DNA from: JACCXJ01 sp050740695
GTDB lineage: Bacteria > Pseudomonadota > Gammaproteobacteria > JACCXJ01
Reading direction: 5' to 3'
DNA: 64,000 bases
Assembly (NCBI GenBank): GCA_050740695.1
Contig: JBOIDR010000005.1
Span: 1-64,000, forward strand
The translations under genes were made by a program, and so were the position numbers. Of this stretch, positions 6,362 through 15,574 are shown piece by piece (the stretch's first letter is position 1; each line of letters begins with the position of its first letter). Below the pieces are notes generated by a model. That model was not told where the DNA came from, made no database searches, and was given only the letters and a program-made list of their open reading frames with translations.

Positions 6362-8494
6362 ATGTACAAGGTGACACTGAAGTATTTAGCTGCCGTTACG
6401 GCCTTCACTTTGGTATATGTTGGTGCAGCAAAGTTTGGCTTGTGGCTGGTTCCGGGTGTTCAGAACAGTGTCACTCCCGTTTGGCCTCCTGCCGGTATCG
6501 CCCTCGCGGTGATCCTGGTTTTCGGTTACCGGTTTTGGCCGGGGATCTTGATCGGTGCGTTTGCGATAACGGCGTTTTCTGGCTTTCCTGTCACGACCGC
6601 ACTGGGTATCGGCGTGGGAAACACCCTGGAGGCGATGCTGGCTACCTATCTGTTACGACGCGTGGGAGCGTTTCATCGCGCGCTCGACCGTCTCTGGGAT
6701 GTATTGGGATTCGTGGCCATGGCCTCCGTTTGTGCCGCCATCCTCGGAGCTACGTTTGGAGTGGCTTGTCTAGGGTGGGGCCAGGTAGTGGACCGCTCCA
6801 CCACCTTTCCGACCTGGTGGATGTGGTGGCTGGGCGATGCCCTGGGGATGCTGTTGGTCACGCCGCTGCTCCTGACCTGGAGCCGTAAGTGGCGCGACGA
6901 CTGGACCTTAGCTCAGGTCATGGAGACCGCCGGTCTGCTCGCGTTGCTGATCATTTTGAGCATGCTTATTTTCGGTGACTGGGTGCTGCCCCCGCTCAGC
7001 TACCCGCCGGAATACCTGTTCTTTCCATTCGTCGCCTGGGCGGCGCTGCGGCTCGGGCCGCGCGGGAGCGCGCTGACCGTTTTCGCTGCGACCGCCATCA
7101 CGATCTGGGATTGGGGGAACGGTTTTGGCCCGGCGGCAAAGGGCGACCTTGAAAGTCTCCTGGAGCTGCTGAGTTTCTTAGTCGTGCTGTCGGTGACGGG
7201 AATGACGCTGGCCGCGGTCACGAGCGAGCACCGGGGGGCGGAAATAGCGCTCCGGAGGCGGACGACAGAATTAGCGGAACTGAATCTCGCGCTCAGTTCA
7301 GAAATCGTTCAGCGCAAGCGCGCAGAGCGATTGGCGCGCGGCCAAACGGAGGCGCTGGCCAAGTCTTTAGTGTTTCTCTCTGCGGAACCGGATCTAGAAA
7401 CGTTTTGGGGGCATGCCCTGAAGGCGATGGTGGAGGAGCTGGATGGAACGGGCGGTGCCTTGTGGTTTCCGGACTACGATGCGCGTGTCCTGCGCCTGCA
7501 TCTCGATTGTGTCAATGGCCGGATCCTTACCGCCGCTGAGTCTGCGCATCCTGCCGCGCGTAAGTCTATCTCCTTCGAGGAAAGCCCGATGTCACTGGAC
7601 CATGACGACGAGAGCAAAGCCCATTTCTACAGCGAGGGCGATCCTGCAGTCCCGCCGGCCATGTCGAAATATCTCCGAACTATCGGCGCAAAAAACCTGT
7701 TAAGCGTGTCCATGGTGGTCGGCGAGCGGGCGATCGCCTGGATGACGGTTCGCAGCGACGAGAGGCGGCTGGCGGACCCGGATAGCACGCTAGGCTTCGC
7801 CGAAGCACTCGGTCAACAGGCCACGCTCGCCATCCAGATGGCCCGGCTGAGCGAACAAGCGCGCGAGTCGGCTGTGCTCGCCGAACGCAACCGGCTCGCG
7901 CGCGACATCCATGATACCCTGGCGCAAGGTTTCACCGGCGTGATCTTGCAATTGCAGGCCGCCGAGGATGCCCTGGTCAGCGGCGACGTAGCGCCCGTGA
8001 AGACGCATCTCTCACGCGCAAGCGAGCTTGCGCGAAGCGCCCTCGCCGAAGCGCGCCGCTCTGTGCGGGCGGTGCGCCCCAAGGTTCTCGAAGCACAGGC
8101 TTTGCCCGCAGCGCTCGATACCATGGTCCGAAAAATGACTCGCGATACTCGCATAGAGCCCAACATTAGCGTGGTAGGTCAACCGAGAGGGCTTGCGCAG
8201 GAGTGCGACGATGAGATCATCCGCATCGTACAGGAATCCCTGACCAATACAATCAAACATGCCAACGCGAGCAGATTCGAGGTCAAGATCTTATTCGAAC
8301 CGCACAGGACACAGCTACAGATCCTCGATGATGGAAAGGGTTTCGACCCCACACTCCCTTACGATGGGTTTGGGTTGATCGGTATGAAAGAAAGGGCCAG
8401 CCGAATTGGTGGAGAGCTGAGCATCACTAGCGCGCCCGGCAAAGGCTCCGAGATTAGCGTCGCGCTGAGATCGGCGCACGATGATGCACTATGA
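6362..8494 (+). CDS. MASE1-GAF sensor histidine kinase, NarL/DegS type
   Basis: Membrane sensor kinase of 710 residues. Residues about 5-300 form a MASE1-type domain with many hydrophobic helices, the signal being unknown. A short coiled coil (about 300-325) and a GAF-like domain (about 325-490) follow. The catalytic part is of the HisKA_3 class: ERNRLARDIHDTLAQGF places the phospho-accepting histidine at His517, and the HATPase boxes are NTIKHAN, LDDGKGFD and GFGLIGM. The response regulator gene starts within its last codons (ATGA overlap), so they form a translationally coupled pair. The sequence looks intact, and its lower GC than the lipid A genes may mean separate ancestry. Confidence 0.93.
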   Translation: MYKVTLKYLAAVTAFTLVYVGAAKFGLWLVPGVQNSVTPVWPPAGIALAVILVFGYRFWPGILIGAFAITAFSGFPVTTALGIGVGNTLEAMLATYLLRRVGAFHRALDRLWDVLGFVAMASVCAAILGATFGVACLGWGQVVDRSTTFPTWWMWWLGDALGMLLVTPLLLTWSRKWRDDWTLAQVMETAGLLALLIILSMLIFGDWVLPPLSYPPEYLFFPFVAWAALRLGPRGSALTVFAATAITIWDWGNGFGPAAKGDLESLLELLSFLVVLSVTGMTLAAVTSEHRGAEIALRRRTTELAELNLALSSEIVQRKRAERLARGQTEALAKSLVFLSAEPDLETFWGHALKAMVEELDGTGGALWFPDYDARVLRLHLDCVNGRILTAAESAHPAARKSISFEESPMSLDHDDESKAHFYSEGDPAVPPAMSKYLRTIGAKNLLSVSMVVGERAIAWMTVRSDERRLADPDSTLGFAEALGQQATLAIQMARLSEQARESAVLAERNRLARDIHDTLAQGFTGVILQLQAAEDALVSGDVAPVKTHLSRASELARSALAEARRSVRAVRPKVLEAQALPAALDTMVRKMTRDTRIEPNISVVGQPRGLAQECDDEIIRIVQESLTNTIKHANASRFEVKILFEPHRTQLQILDDGKGFDPTLPYDGFGLIGMKERASRIGGELSITSAPGKGSEISVALRSAHDDAL

Positions 8495-9162
8495 ATAGTT
8501 CATCCTCTGATTCACCCGGCGTGCACCAGCCCGGATCTGCATTGAGCGAGATTCGGATTCTGATAGCCGACGATCACCTTGTCGTGCGGGAGGGTCTGGT
8601 CGCGATCCTGAACCGACAGAATGATATGGCCGTGATCGGAGAGGCCGGCGACGGGCGCGAGGCCTTCGAGCAGTGGCGGAAACTCCGTCCGGATATTACC
8701 TTGATGGATCTGCGCATGCCAGAGATGTCCGGCGTCGAGGCCATCGAAGCGATTCGTAGAGAAGACGCAAAGGCGCTGATTATCATACTGACGACCTACG
8801 ATAGCGATGAGGATGTTTTTCGCGGAATGCGAGCGGGCGCTAAGGCCTATCTCCTCAAGGACACCCACCGCGAGGAACTGTTAAACTGCATCCGAGCTGT
8901 ATATGCAGGCAAGACCGTCGTCTCGCCCGGAGTCGCTTCAAAATTAGCCAGCCGCCTCCGTGAGGAAGAGCTCACCCCCAGGGAGGTTGAGATCCTTACG
9001 TTAGTGGGCCGGGGCCTGAGCAACAAGCTCATCGCCCGGGCCTTGGATATCACCGAGGGCACCGTCAAGACGCACGTCAAGAACCTTCTCGATAAACTCG
9101 ATGCTACGAGCCGGACGGAGGCCATAGCCGTGGCCGTACGACGTGGGTTGATCAACCTCTAG
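8491..9162 (+). CDS. NarL/FixJ-type response regulator
   Basis: Partner of the kinase, 223 residues. The receiver domain (about residues 20-140) has the acidic pair DD27-28, the phospho-acceptor Asp73 in LMDLRMP, Thr101 and Lys123. The C-terminal LuxR-type helix-turn-helix (about 155-220) reads LTPREVEIL...GLSNKLIARAL...TVKTHVKNLLDKL. Its start ATG overlaps the kinase stop by four bases. The regulon is not evident: the next gene starts more than 450 bp away. Confidence 0.95.
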   Translation: MNSSSSDSPGVHQPGSALSEIRILIADDHLVVREGLVAILNRQNDMAVIGEAGDGREAFEQWRKLRPDITLMDLRMPEMSGVEAIEAIRREDAKALIIILTTYDSDEDVFRGMRAGAKAYLLKDTHREELLNCIRAVYAGKTVVSPGVASKLASRLREEELTPREVEILTLVGRGLSNKLIARALDITEGTVKTHVKNLLDKLDATSRTEAIAVAVRRGLINL

Positions 9163-9627
9163 GTACCGATCAGGCTTCGTCAACAAAGCGTTCGTGCTCT
9201 CTCTAAAGTGGTAGGGGCTGCCCTACCGCAAGGATGGGTTTGCGCTCCCGCTTTAGACTTGTTTTTGGATCCAACTTTTACTGGATACCTCTTGTCCCCT
9301 CCGAGGACCATACTGCCTATCGCTACCATGCTCGACAATTGGAGCCGTCCTCCGTGTCGAAACTTCAAAGTATACTTGCTACCGGAGAAGAAACGTGAGC
9401 GCAGGTCTGCTATTCACGGATTACTCCGCCTATGGCGTTAGTGTTGCTGCCAGATCGGTGCCTACGGCGCTGAGTCGCAGTGGGGCGGTGCCCGGTGCGG
9501 TTGAAACGCCTGCATTTGGTGGTGCAGCCGTGGAAGACAAGGTGGCGGATCAGCCCCAAGAGATCCAAGCGGTGTCGGTTGCTGTGTGCCACCTTGAAAT
9601 ACCAGGAACATTCGCACGGTGCGATCA
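9163..9627. other. Intergenic region, no gene recognised
   Basis: No gene or RNA is recognised. A small inverted repeat (GGTAGGGGCTGCCCTACC at about 9210-9227) lies near the regulator end and could be a weak terminator, but no T-run follows. Confidence 0.4.
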
Positions 9628-9864
9628 ATGATGTTGGGCTCTTACAAGCTAGCGCGCCGCGTTTTCGTGGGAGTGCTTGGAGCAACGGTGGTGCTGCTCG
9701 GTATCGCGATGATCGTGCTCCCCGGCCCGGCCTTTATCGTGATCCCGATCGGTCTGGCGATCCTGGGGGTAGAGTTCGCCTGGGCGCGGCGCTGGCTGCG
9801 CGAGCTTAGAGCCAGAGCCCAAGGGGTGCTCAAGCGGGGAGCGAACGCATTGAAACAATCGTAG
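9628..9864 (+). CDS. Small PGPGW-type transmembrane protein
   Basis: A 78-residue membrane protein with one long hydrophobic segment containing VLPGPAFIVIPIGLAILGVEFAWAR. This matches the pattern of the PGPGW family (short membrane proteins with a Pro-Gly-Pro core followed by a Gly-Leu helix and an EF..AR end). The function of the family is unknown. Start could be ATG 9628, ATG 9631 or GTG 9619. Its basic C-terminal tail would lie in the cytoplasm. Confidence 0.7.
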   Translation: MMLGSYKLARRVFVGVLGATVVLLGIAMIVLPGPAFIVIPIGLAILGVEFAWARRWLRELRARAQGVLKRGANALKQS

Positions 9865-10313
9865 TTCACTTTTAGGTACGCACTACATCGTACACGGGGA
9901 GCCTGGATATGAAAGGTATTGCTGTTCTTAGTTACCAACCTTGCGTCGTGTTCGTGCTCAGCATCTCGCTGCCGCGAAGCCCTGGCCACAGCCGTGGCGC
10001 GGCTCGACCCAGGGTACCGACCCGGCCCTGCGCTGGAGCCGGATGGTGCTGATCGGGCAGAGCCAAAGGGGGCCTGCTGGTCTCCTTCGGTGCCGGTGCG
10101 TCTCTAGCTAGGACTGTGGCTCGCTGGCGATGGGGGCGCCGGGCCGTCTTCGATCAGGCCGAGCAGGGCCCGGGCGAGGGCGTCGGCGTTCTCGCCGAGA
10201 CGCGCGCCCGCGACGCCCGGCGCCATCGCGGCCGAACCGATGATGTACTCAATGCGTTTCTTGCTCGATCAATGGAAGCGTCTGGGTAAGCTAGGGAGCG
10301 GTCCAACCCCCGT
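9865..10313. other. Gene-poor stretch with a possible minus-strand gene tail
   Basis: Nothing is firmly annotated. On the minus strand, 10255 down to the TAG at 10104-10106 reads IIGSAAMAPGVAGARLGEN and so on with coding-like composition, but it has no start, no recognisable family and no partner. It may be the remnant of a lost gene. Confidence 0.3.
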
Positions 10314-10927
10314 CTAGCAGGGGATAAAGGGGTCAGAGCCCTTTACGATAACGATCTCCATGTCGTTCGGATACAGCGTCCAGAGCTCGGCGACCGCCTG
10401 TACGATACACAACATACTGTAGGATCGAGCCGACGTGTTGACTTCCTGCTGGAAGTTCTGCTCGATCTCCGCTTCCGTGAACATCTGACGCTCGGGCGAC
10501 CGCACGTCGTACACCGATTTCGCCATGTTAGCCTCCTGCAGACCGTGCGCGAATGAGCAGAGATACTTGTAGTCCAAGTGAAGCCGCTCGAGCATTTTCC
10601 TTTTGCTGCCGGCCGGAAGTTTGCCGATGACTCCGCCCGGCGTGGGGAACTCCGGAATCTTCTCTTGCGGCATGCCCGTCGGCATCGGCATGCCCGTCTG
10701 TTGATGCTCGACCGTGTGCATCTGCGCGAGCGACACGTTGCACACGCCAGAAAACTTCACAAGCCGGGAGAGTTCGGGAACGTGGGCGTTCGGTCCGAAG
10801 CGCGGCAGGCACTCGGTCTCGTACTTGAAGAGCAGATACCGGACGAATCGCTTCTTCCATCCGTCACGAAGGAATACATCTGCCCAGTCGGACTTTTCGG
10901 TAAAGAGGCACATCGAGAAGAGACCTT
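10314..10927 (-). pseudogene. C-terminal part of a hypothetical gene split by an insertion sequence
   Basis: From the copy of the 9-bp target duplication (10919-10927) the frame runs to 10314, about 204 codons, reading GLFSMCLFTEKSDWADVF, a middle part ending YLCSFAHGLQEANMA, and a C-terminus MEIVIVKGSDPFIPC. Joined to the 12579-12870 piece across one duplication copy it gives an uninterrupted 298-residue frame. The all-helical pattern with an SFAHG motif resembles DUF5677-type proteins, which I could not verify. The last dozen codons lie in half of an 85-bp palindromic element, so the natural C-terminus may also have been replaced. Confidence 0.75.
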
Positions 10928-10951
10928 GGGCGTAGCTCTGATACTGAGGCC

Positions 10952-12420
10952 TCAATGCACCGTTCGTTTGGGGAACAGGACGACGTTTTCGGGGATCACG
11001 ACGGTGCGCTTGTAGGTCCCGGACAACAACTTCCAGCCACGCTCGAAGCGCGCGCTTTGGTGGAGGGCGCGGAACGTCAAGATGGCTTGGCCCCCGGTAT
11101 GGCGCCAACGCATCCCCGAGCGCTTCATCCTGTACCTCCCAAAGGCATTACATCCATGTAATCCCGGTTCATCCGTTCTGTCGCGAGCGTTTTGCAGGCA
11201 GCTTCCACGACCCCTGAACCGATGGGGAGGTTCTGCACTCGCGCTTTTGCATAGCGCATGCGGTGACGGTAGCGGCGAAAGTAAGCAAGCTCTGTGGAGA
11301 GCTTCTTCTTTCGCGGGTGGGCGTCTCTGAGATGGTAGAGTGCTCGGATGACTTTCTCGACGCCCTCCTCTTCATCACGCAGGAGGTGGCGGTACTTCTC
11401 GAATTGGGCCTTCGACCGCGAGCTGTTCTCCCCATAGGCCGCATCGAAGGCACTCTTCAGATGGTCACAGGCATGATAGAAATCGATGATCTCTGGGCCC
11501 TGCGGGAGCGCGGTACCGAGGTAACTCCAGTTGTCCTTCGCCCCGTCGGCGAGCTTGACCAAGGTGAGATCGGGCCGTTGCCCCAGCACCGCTGCGATCT
11601 CTTCGCTGAGCGTATCCTTGAGCGTGGCTTTGTGCTTCTCCGGCATGCGCGCGAGCCGCACGGTGGATAGTCGTTCTCCCTCCGCGTCATAGAAACTCAA
11701 CGTCCCACACCCCACTTCTCGGTAGCCCGCCGGACCGCAAGTGCGCTTGCCTTGCTCCTGGACCTCCTGGCGCTTTTGTGTCCGCGCCCCGTCCTTCATC
11801 GGGACCATCACCCCATCGAGGGAGACGGCCATCGTGACGGCCTCCGGGGGGACCGTCTCCTCTGCGCGTAGCGTTGCCTCGAACCGCTCGCGCTCGGCTT
11901 CCCAGTGCTCACTCAACTGCTTCGGCAGCCGGTCGAGGCTTGATTTTGAGGGGGTCATATTCCCCAGCTCCCGGAACAAATCCTCCCCTTCCTGCGGCGT
12001 CATATGCGCCACCACAAAGGCCACCTGCCGGGCGGCGAGCGGTGTCCACCGCCCCTCCACGATCCCCGCCTGTAGCTCCAATGGGCACAGCGTCCGCTCG
12101 CCTTCACCCAAACGCCGATACAGGCTCCGCATCACCCGCACCGGGCCCGCTGCACTCGTATGGGTCTCCTCACAGCGCACCACCTGCCGGTACACCTCAC
12201 CCTCGATCGTCACCGCCGGCAGGTCCACATCCAGACGGGCCAACTCCTCGGCCAATACCTCCCGCTCCACCGTCACCACGTACTCGTGCAACTCCCGCTC
12301 GAAGCATTCCATGTCCGTGCGCGGTTTTTTCGATGACCGTCGCTCGGCGATGAAGGCATACAGCCGATCCGAGGCCCTCTCGGGGGTGACAGGTGCGGTC
12401 TGTTCGTGTGAAACTCTCAT
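10952..12420 (-). pseudogene. ISKra4-family transposase, frameshifted near the C-terminus
   Basis: The main frame (12420 down to 11125) codes for about 416 normal transposase residues. DDE-type acidic positions are visible in SLDGVMVPM, VKLADGAKDNWSYL and GSGVVEAACKTL. The conserved ending MRWRHTGGQAILTFRAL continues in another frame and stops at 10952-10954. Between them lie 44 extra bases, so the frame shifts and the protein ends in an abnormal tail (NRDYMDVMPLGGTG). The enzyme is probably inactive unless the last ~55 residues are dispensable. Confidence 0.88.
11124..11174. other. 44-bp micro-insertion in the transposase gene
   Basis: TTCATCC occurs at 11124-11130 and 11168-11174 and flanks 37 bases containing the palindrome ATTACATCCATGTAAT (11147-11162). 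Removing one repeat copy and the 37 bases restores the expected ERMKRSGMRWRH reading. It looks like a small insertion with a 7-bp target duplication, or an excision footprint. Confidence 0.7.
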
Positions 12421-12578
12421 TGGGGCAGCCCTCCGGATCTAGGTTTGATTGCAGACTTCCTATTATCCCAGAGGTCTCCTGCCCCTTCACCCGCCTAGCC
12501 CTCCGACAAAATTGTCATATACAACGACCGACCCTCGCCTAACCCATTGATTCCAGGCTCAGTGGTGGAGCTACTCCC

Positions 12579-12870
12579 AGAGACCTTCGACCTGAAGCCG
12601 CGCCAGAGCCAGCGCGTCCACGGATTGTGGGCTTTCACTTCCGCCCTCGAGCAGCTTCCCGATGGAACCATGCGTGACCAGCATGGCCCTCACGAGATCT
12701 GACATCGTGTCGCGTTGGACCTTGCTATACGGCCCGGCGGGCCGTTTCAGCGCGTCTCGTGCCCGCGCGACGCAGGTCGTCGCTAGCCTTTTCCATTTAC
12801 TTGCGCTCTTGCTGTCGGACAGATTGATGTCGGCCGCGTGGCGCTGGCCGGACGAGTGAACGGTGCTCAT
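12579..12870 (-). pseudogene. N-terminal part of the hypothetical gene split by the insertion sequence
   Basis: The frame from ATG 12870 reads MSTVHSSGQRHAADINLS and continues to ALARLQVEGL, where the insertion sequence begins; transcription would read WE-stop from the element end. The carboxyl half resumes at 10927. The start overlaps the stop of a preceding gene remnant (ATGA), so it was part of an operon before the insertion. Confidence 0.75.
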
Positions 12871-13020
12871 TGGACTCCAATCTTTGCCGGTCCATTATCG
12901 ACAATCCCAAGCAGCTTCTTCGTCCGGATATTCCACACGACGCGGCGTAGAAGCATTCCCTCGATTATCCCCTCCCAGGCCTTTGTGACGGTGGTCTTGA
13001 GATCGACGTTGCCCGGGTAG
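12867..13020 (-). pseudogene. 3' remnant of an upstream operon gene
   Basis: About fifty codons with coding-like composition (TVTKAWEGIIEGMLLRRVVW ... VDNGPAKIGVQ) end in TGA at 12867-12869, overlapping the ATG of the split gene. The 5' part is missing: it is cut at the border of a dispersed repeat that begins near 13026. The family is not recognised. Confidence 0.5.
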
Positions 13021-13025
13021 CGCAA

Positions 13026-13345
13026 AGGAAAAGGATAGGATATTCAACGCGGTTTCGCAACGCATATTGCCGGATCAGACAGACCGGGTGACGACCGGGC
13101 GACTTCCGCTGGGGCGGGGAGACGCTATGGGCCTTTTCGGCCGCGACTTGACTCGCATGTCGTTTGGGTTGGGCCTGGCCGGTGTCCGGGTGGCTGTGGG
13201 GGGACGCAGAGGTCGCAATCCTGAGCCCGGACGCGAGTCCACTGGTGTAGGCGTCGTTTTCAGGATGGCCAACCGAGATTCCCATCACCTTCCACATCGC
13301 CACCGTCGTAGGGCGCCGCTGAGGCGAGGCGTTTCGTCGGCTATG
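13026..13345 (+). repeat. Dispersed intergenic repeat, copy 1 (longest)
   Basis: Begins AAGGATAGGATATTCAACG and runs about 320 bp through GCCCGGACGCGAGTCCAC to GTTTCGTCGGCTATG. It aligns along its length with the copy at 16706-16973 but has about 40 extra bases near 13125. The 5' core (GGATAGGA, TTCAACGCGG, GCAAC) recurs in at least six other places in the window. No open frame is conserved between copies. Confidence 0.85.
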
Positions 13346-13443
13346 TGCGGTCGCCGCCTGGCCAGGCCATCCTGGTACGGCATGGGCTTCTCCCGCCATG
13401 ACCGGGTGTGTGTCGGCCGTCCAGCGCATGGACGCCTTAGGAA

Positions 13444-13545
13444 GGATAAAGGGGGTCAGAGCCCTTTACCGCTCTCCCAGCACGGGCCAGCCGACAGTGT
13501 ATCGCAAAGGGCTCTGACCCCTTTATCCCCCTGACCCCTTTATCC
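13444..13545. repeat. 85-bp inverted-repeat element, copy 1, plus a partial end
   Basis: Arms of about 26 bp with core GGTCAGAGCCCTTTAC face each other around CAGCACGGGCCAGCCGACAG (13444-13528); a further partial arm follows to 13545. Copy 2 lies at 16975-17059 in opposite orientation. A single arm lies at 10319-10345. It is probably a non-autonomous palindromic element of the RAYT/REP type. Confidence 0.85.
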
Positions 13546-13570
13546 CCCCGCGGAAAGCGCCCTGGTACCC

Positions 13571-14263
13571 TTGCAAGCGGCGGCCTGCACCTATCGCATC
13601 GCGCTGGGGCCCCGGGCGGGCCAAAAAGTGTTGAGCTTCCAGACCGTCCCGACCCAAGCGGTGCAGCCCACGCCACAACGCTGTGTCAACGAGCACGGCT
13701 TCAGTCTCCATGCCGAGGTATGCTGCACCGCCGATCAGCGCAAGAAGCTTGAGCGTCTGTGCCGCTACATCACCCGCCCCGCCATCGCCAATGAACGGCT
13801 GACACTCAACCGCGCCGGCGATGTCGTGCTGCAACTCAAGAGCCCCTACCACGACGGGACCACCCATGTCGTGATGTCACCGCTGGAGTTTATGCAACGC
13901 CTGGCCGCGCTTGTCCCCCGTCCACGCTTGCATCTGATCCGCTTCCATGGCGTGCTCGCACCGAACGCCAAACTGCGTCCCGACATCGTTCCGAACGTGC
14001 CGGTCAACGTCAATACCCCCTCAGCGGACCACGCTGAGGTGCCCCCTCCCGCGGCGCCTGCCCCCATGAGCTGGGCCCGACTGCTCAAACGAGTGTTCGA
14101 GATCGATATGGAACACTGCCCGCACTGCGGCGGCACCTTGAAGATCATCGCCGCCATCGAGCATCCCCCCGTGATTACCAAGATCCTTACCCATCTCGGC
14201 TTGCCCGCCCGAGCACCGCCCCGAGCCGCGGCCAGGGGCTTCGATCGATTCCAGCTGGCCTGA
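13571..14263 (+). pseudogene. IS91-family transposase, 5'-truncated
   Basis: The frame holds the C-terminal half of an IS91/IS801-type (Y2, rolling-circle) transposase. HGFSLHAEV, LERLCRYITRPAIANERL and DGTTHVVMSPLEFMQRLAAL are typical, as are LIRFHGVLAP and the C-terminal CPHCGGTLKIIAAIE zinc-like motif. The N-terminal part with the HUH motif and catalytic tyrosines is missing: the frame is cut where the palindromic element ends (about 13545-13560). The gene cannot make an active transposase. Confidence 0.85.
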
Positions 14264-14411
14264 TCCCTCCCGATCCCCGCTCCCATCCGGTTCAGCCCCT
14301 GAGCCGACCCTCCCCTTCGCCCTCGCTCGCCCGAGACCCCAAAACGCTCTCCCAAATATAGCGCCTCGGGCCGAGGAAGGGCCCGAAAATGCCCCGATCC
14401 CAGGCCGAGGA

Positions 14412-14471
14412 CGCCCATGCTTGACAGCTCACGAGCCCAGCCGCCCATGCTTGACAGCTCACGAGCCCAGC
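14412..14471 (+). repeat. 30-bp perfect tandem duplication at the IS91 3' side
   Basis: CGCCCATGCTTGACAGCTCA and the following ten bases occur twice back to back (14412-14441 and 14442-14471). It lies between the IS91 transposase remnant and the trimmed ada gene and may be a doubled terminal sequence of that element. Confidence 0.85.
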
Positions 14472-14488
14472 AGTACCCTACCTCTTGA

Positions 14489-15520
14489 CGAAAAAGGGCC
14501 TTTGAAATCCTTATTCACAACGGCATCTTTTTTCTCGGCGTGCGCACCACCGGCATCTTCTGCAAACCGCAGTGCCCGGCGCCGGTGAAGCCGCTGGCGA
14601 AGAACGTCGAGTTCTTCCCGACGGTGAAGGAAGCGATGTTCGCCGGCTACCGGCCGTGCAAGCGCTGCCGGCCGCTGGCCGCGCGCGGCGAGCCGCCGGC
14701 CTGGGTGCAGAAGCTGCTGGAGAGAATCGAGCGCGCGCCCGACCGGCGCGTCCGCGAATGGGACTTGCGCAAGACGGGCATCGAGCCGGCGCGGGCGCGC
14801 CGCTACTTCCAGAAAACCTACGGCATGAGTTTCAACGCCTACCAGACAGGACGTCGCATGAGCCAGGCATTCACCGAAATCCGCAAAGGCGCCGGGGTCG
14901 ACAGCGCCGCGCTCAACCACGGCTACGAATCCGCCAGCGGCTTCCGCGAGGCCTTCGGCAAGCTGTTCGGCCAGGCGCCGCGCGCCGCAGCCGGCGGCGA
15001 CTGCATCCTCCTGTCGTGGTACGAATCCCCGCTCGGTCCGCTGGTGCTCGGCGCCAATGCGAAAGGCCTGTGCCTGCTGGAGTTCTCCGACCGCCGCATG
15101 CTGGAGACGCAGTTCAAGGTGCTGCGCGCGCGCTTCGACTGTCCGATCGTGCCGGGCGACAACGCGCACCTGAAAACCATCAAGGACGAGCTCGCGCATT
15201 ACTTCGCCGGCGACCTGAAAGAGTTCACCGTGCCGCTGGTTTACCCCGGCACGCCGTTCCAGGAAAAGGTCTGGCGCAAGCTGCTGAAGATTCCGTACGG
15301 GGAGACTTGCTCGTACGAAGACCTCGCCTGCGCGGTCGGCTCGCCGAAAGCGGTGCGCGCCGTCGGCACGGCCAATGGCTGCAACCGCATGGCGATCGTG
15401 ATCCCCTGCCACCGTGTGGTGAACAAGGGCGGCAAGCTCGGCGGCTACGGCGGCGGACTGTTGCGCAAGCAGGCCCTGCTGGATTTGGAGCAAGGCCGCC
15501 GTCAGTTGGAGCTTGGCTGA
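14489..15520 (+). CDS. ada: Ada-type methyltransferase/activator, N-terminus trimmed
   Basis: Ada repairs methylphosphotriesters and O6-methylguanine in DNA and activates its own regulon. The N-terminal zinc domain has cysteines in IFCKPQC and RPCKRC. An AraC-type helix-turn-helix follows (about residues 70-150). The C-terminal methyltransferase has IPCHRVVNKGG with the acceptor Cys290 (counted from GTG 14540). The coding frame stays open upstream to 14489 and reads FEILIHNGIFFLGVRTTGIF, so homology extends before the GTG. No normal start is present and the first ~15-20 residues seem replaced by the end of the IS91 remnant. The gene may start at GTG 14540 or be a recent 5' truncation. Confidence 0.82.
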   Translation, partial: RKRAFEILIHNGIFFLGVRTTGIFCKPQCPAPVKPLAKNVEFFPTVKEAMFAGYRPCKRCRPLAARGEPPAWVQKLLERIERAPDRRVREWDLRKTGIEPARARRYFQKTYGMSFNAYQTGRRMSQAFTEIRKGAGVDSAALNHGYESASGFREAFGKLFGQAPRAAAGGDCILLSWYESPLGPLVLGANAKGLCLLEFSDRRMLETQFKVLRARFDCPIVPGDNAHLKTIKDELAHYFAGDLKEFTVPLVYPGTPFQEKVWRKLLKIPYGETCSYEDLACAVGSPKAVRAVGTANGCNRMAIVIPCHRVVNKGGKLGGYGGGLLRKQALLDLEQGRRQLELG

Positions 15521-15574
15521 TTCGACCAGAAGCGGTGGTGCGGCAAGGCGCCGTCGTCGAGCCAAGATCAGTTG

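Larger units (their letters stand above)
10928..12578 (-). mobile_element. ISKra4-family insertion sequence, 1651 bp
   Basis: Both ends are exact. The target duplication AGAGACCTT is at 10919-10927 and 12579-12587. The terminal inverted repeats read GGGCGTAGCTC....ACTGAG from the left end and GGGAGTAGCTC....ACTGAG from the right end. The only gene is an ISKra4-type transposase on the minus strand, now frameshifted. The element sits inside a hypothetical gene whose frame is restored when the element and one duplication copy are removed. Confidence 0.93.

Noticed and set aside
13026..13345. Integron attC-like site in the dispersed repeat
   Set aside because: No conserved GTTRRRY/RYYYAAC ends, no integrase and no cassette-like genes between copies.
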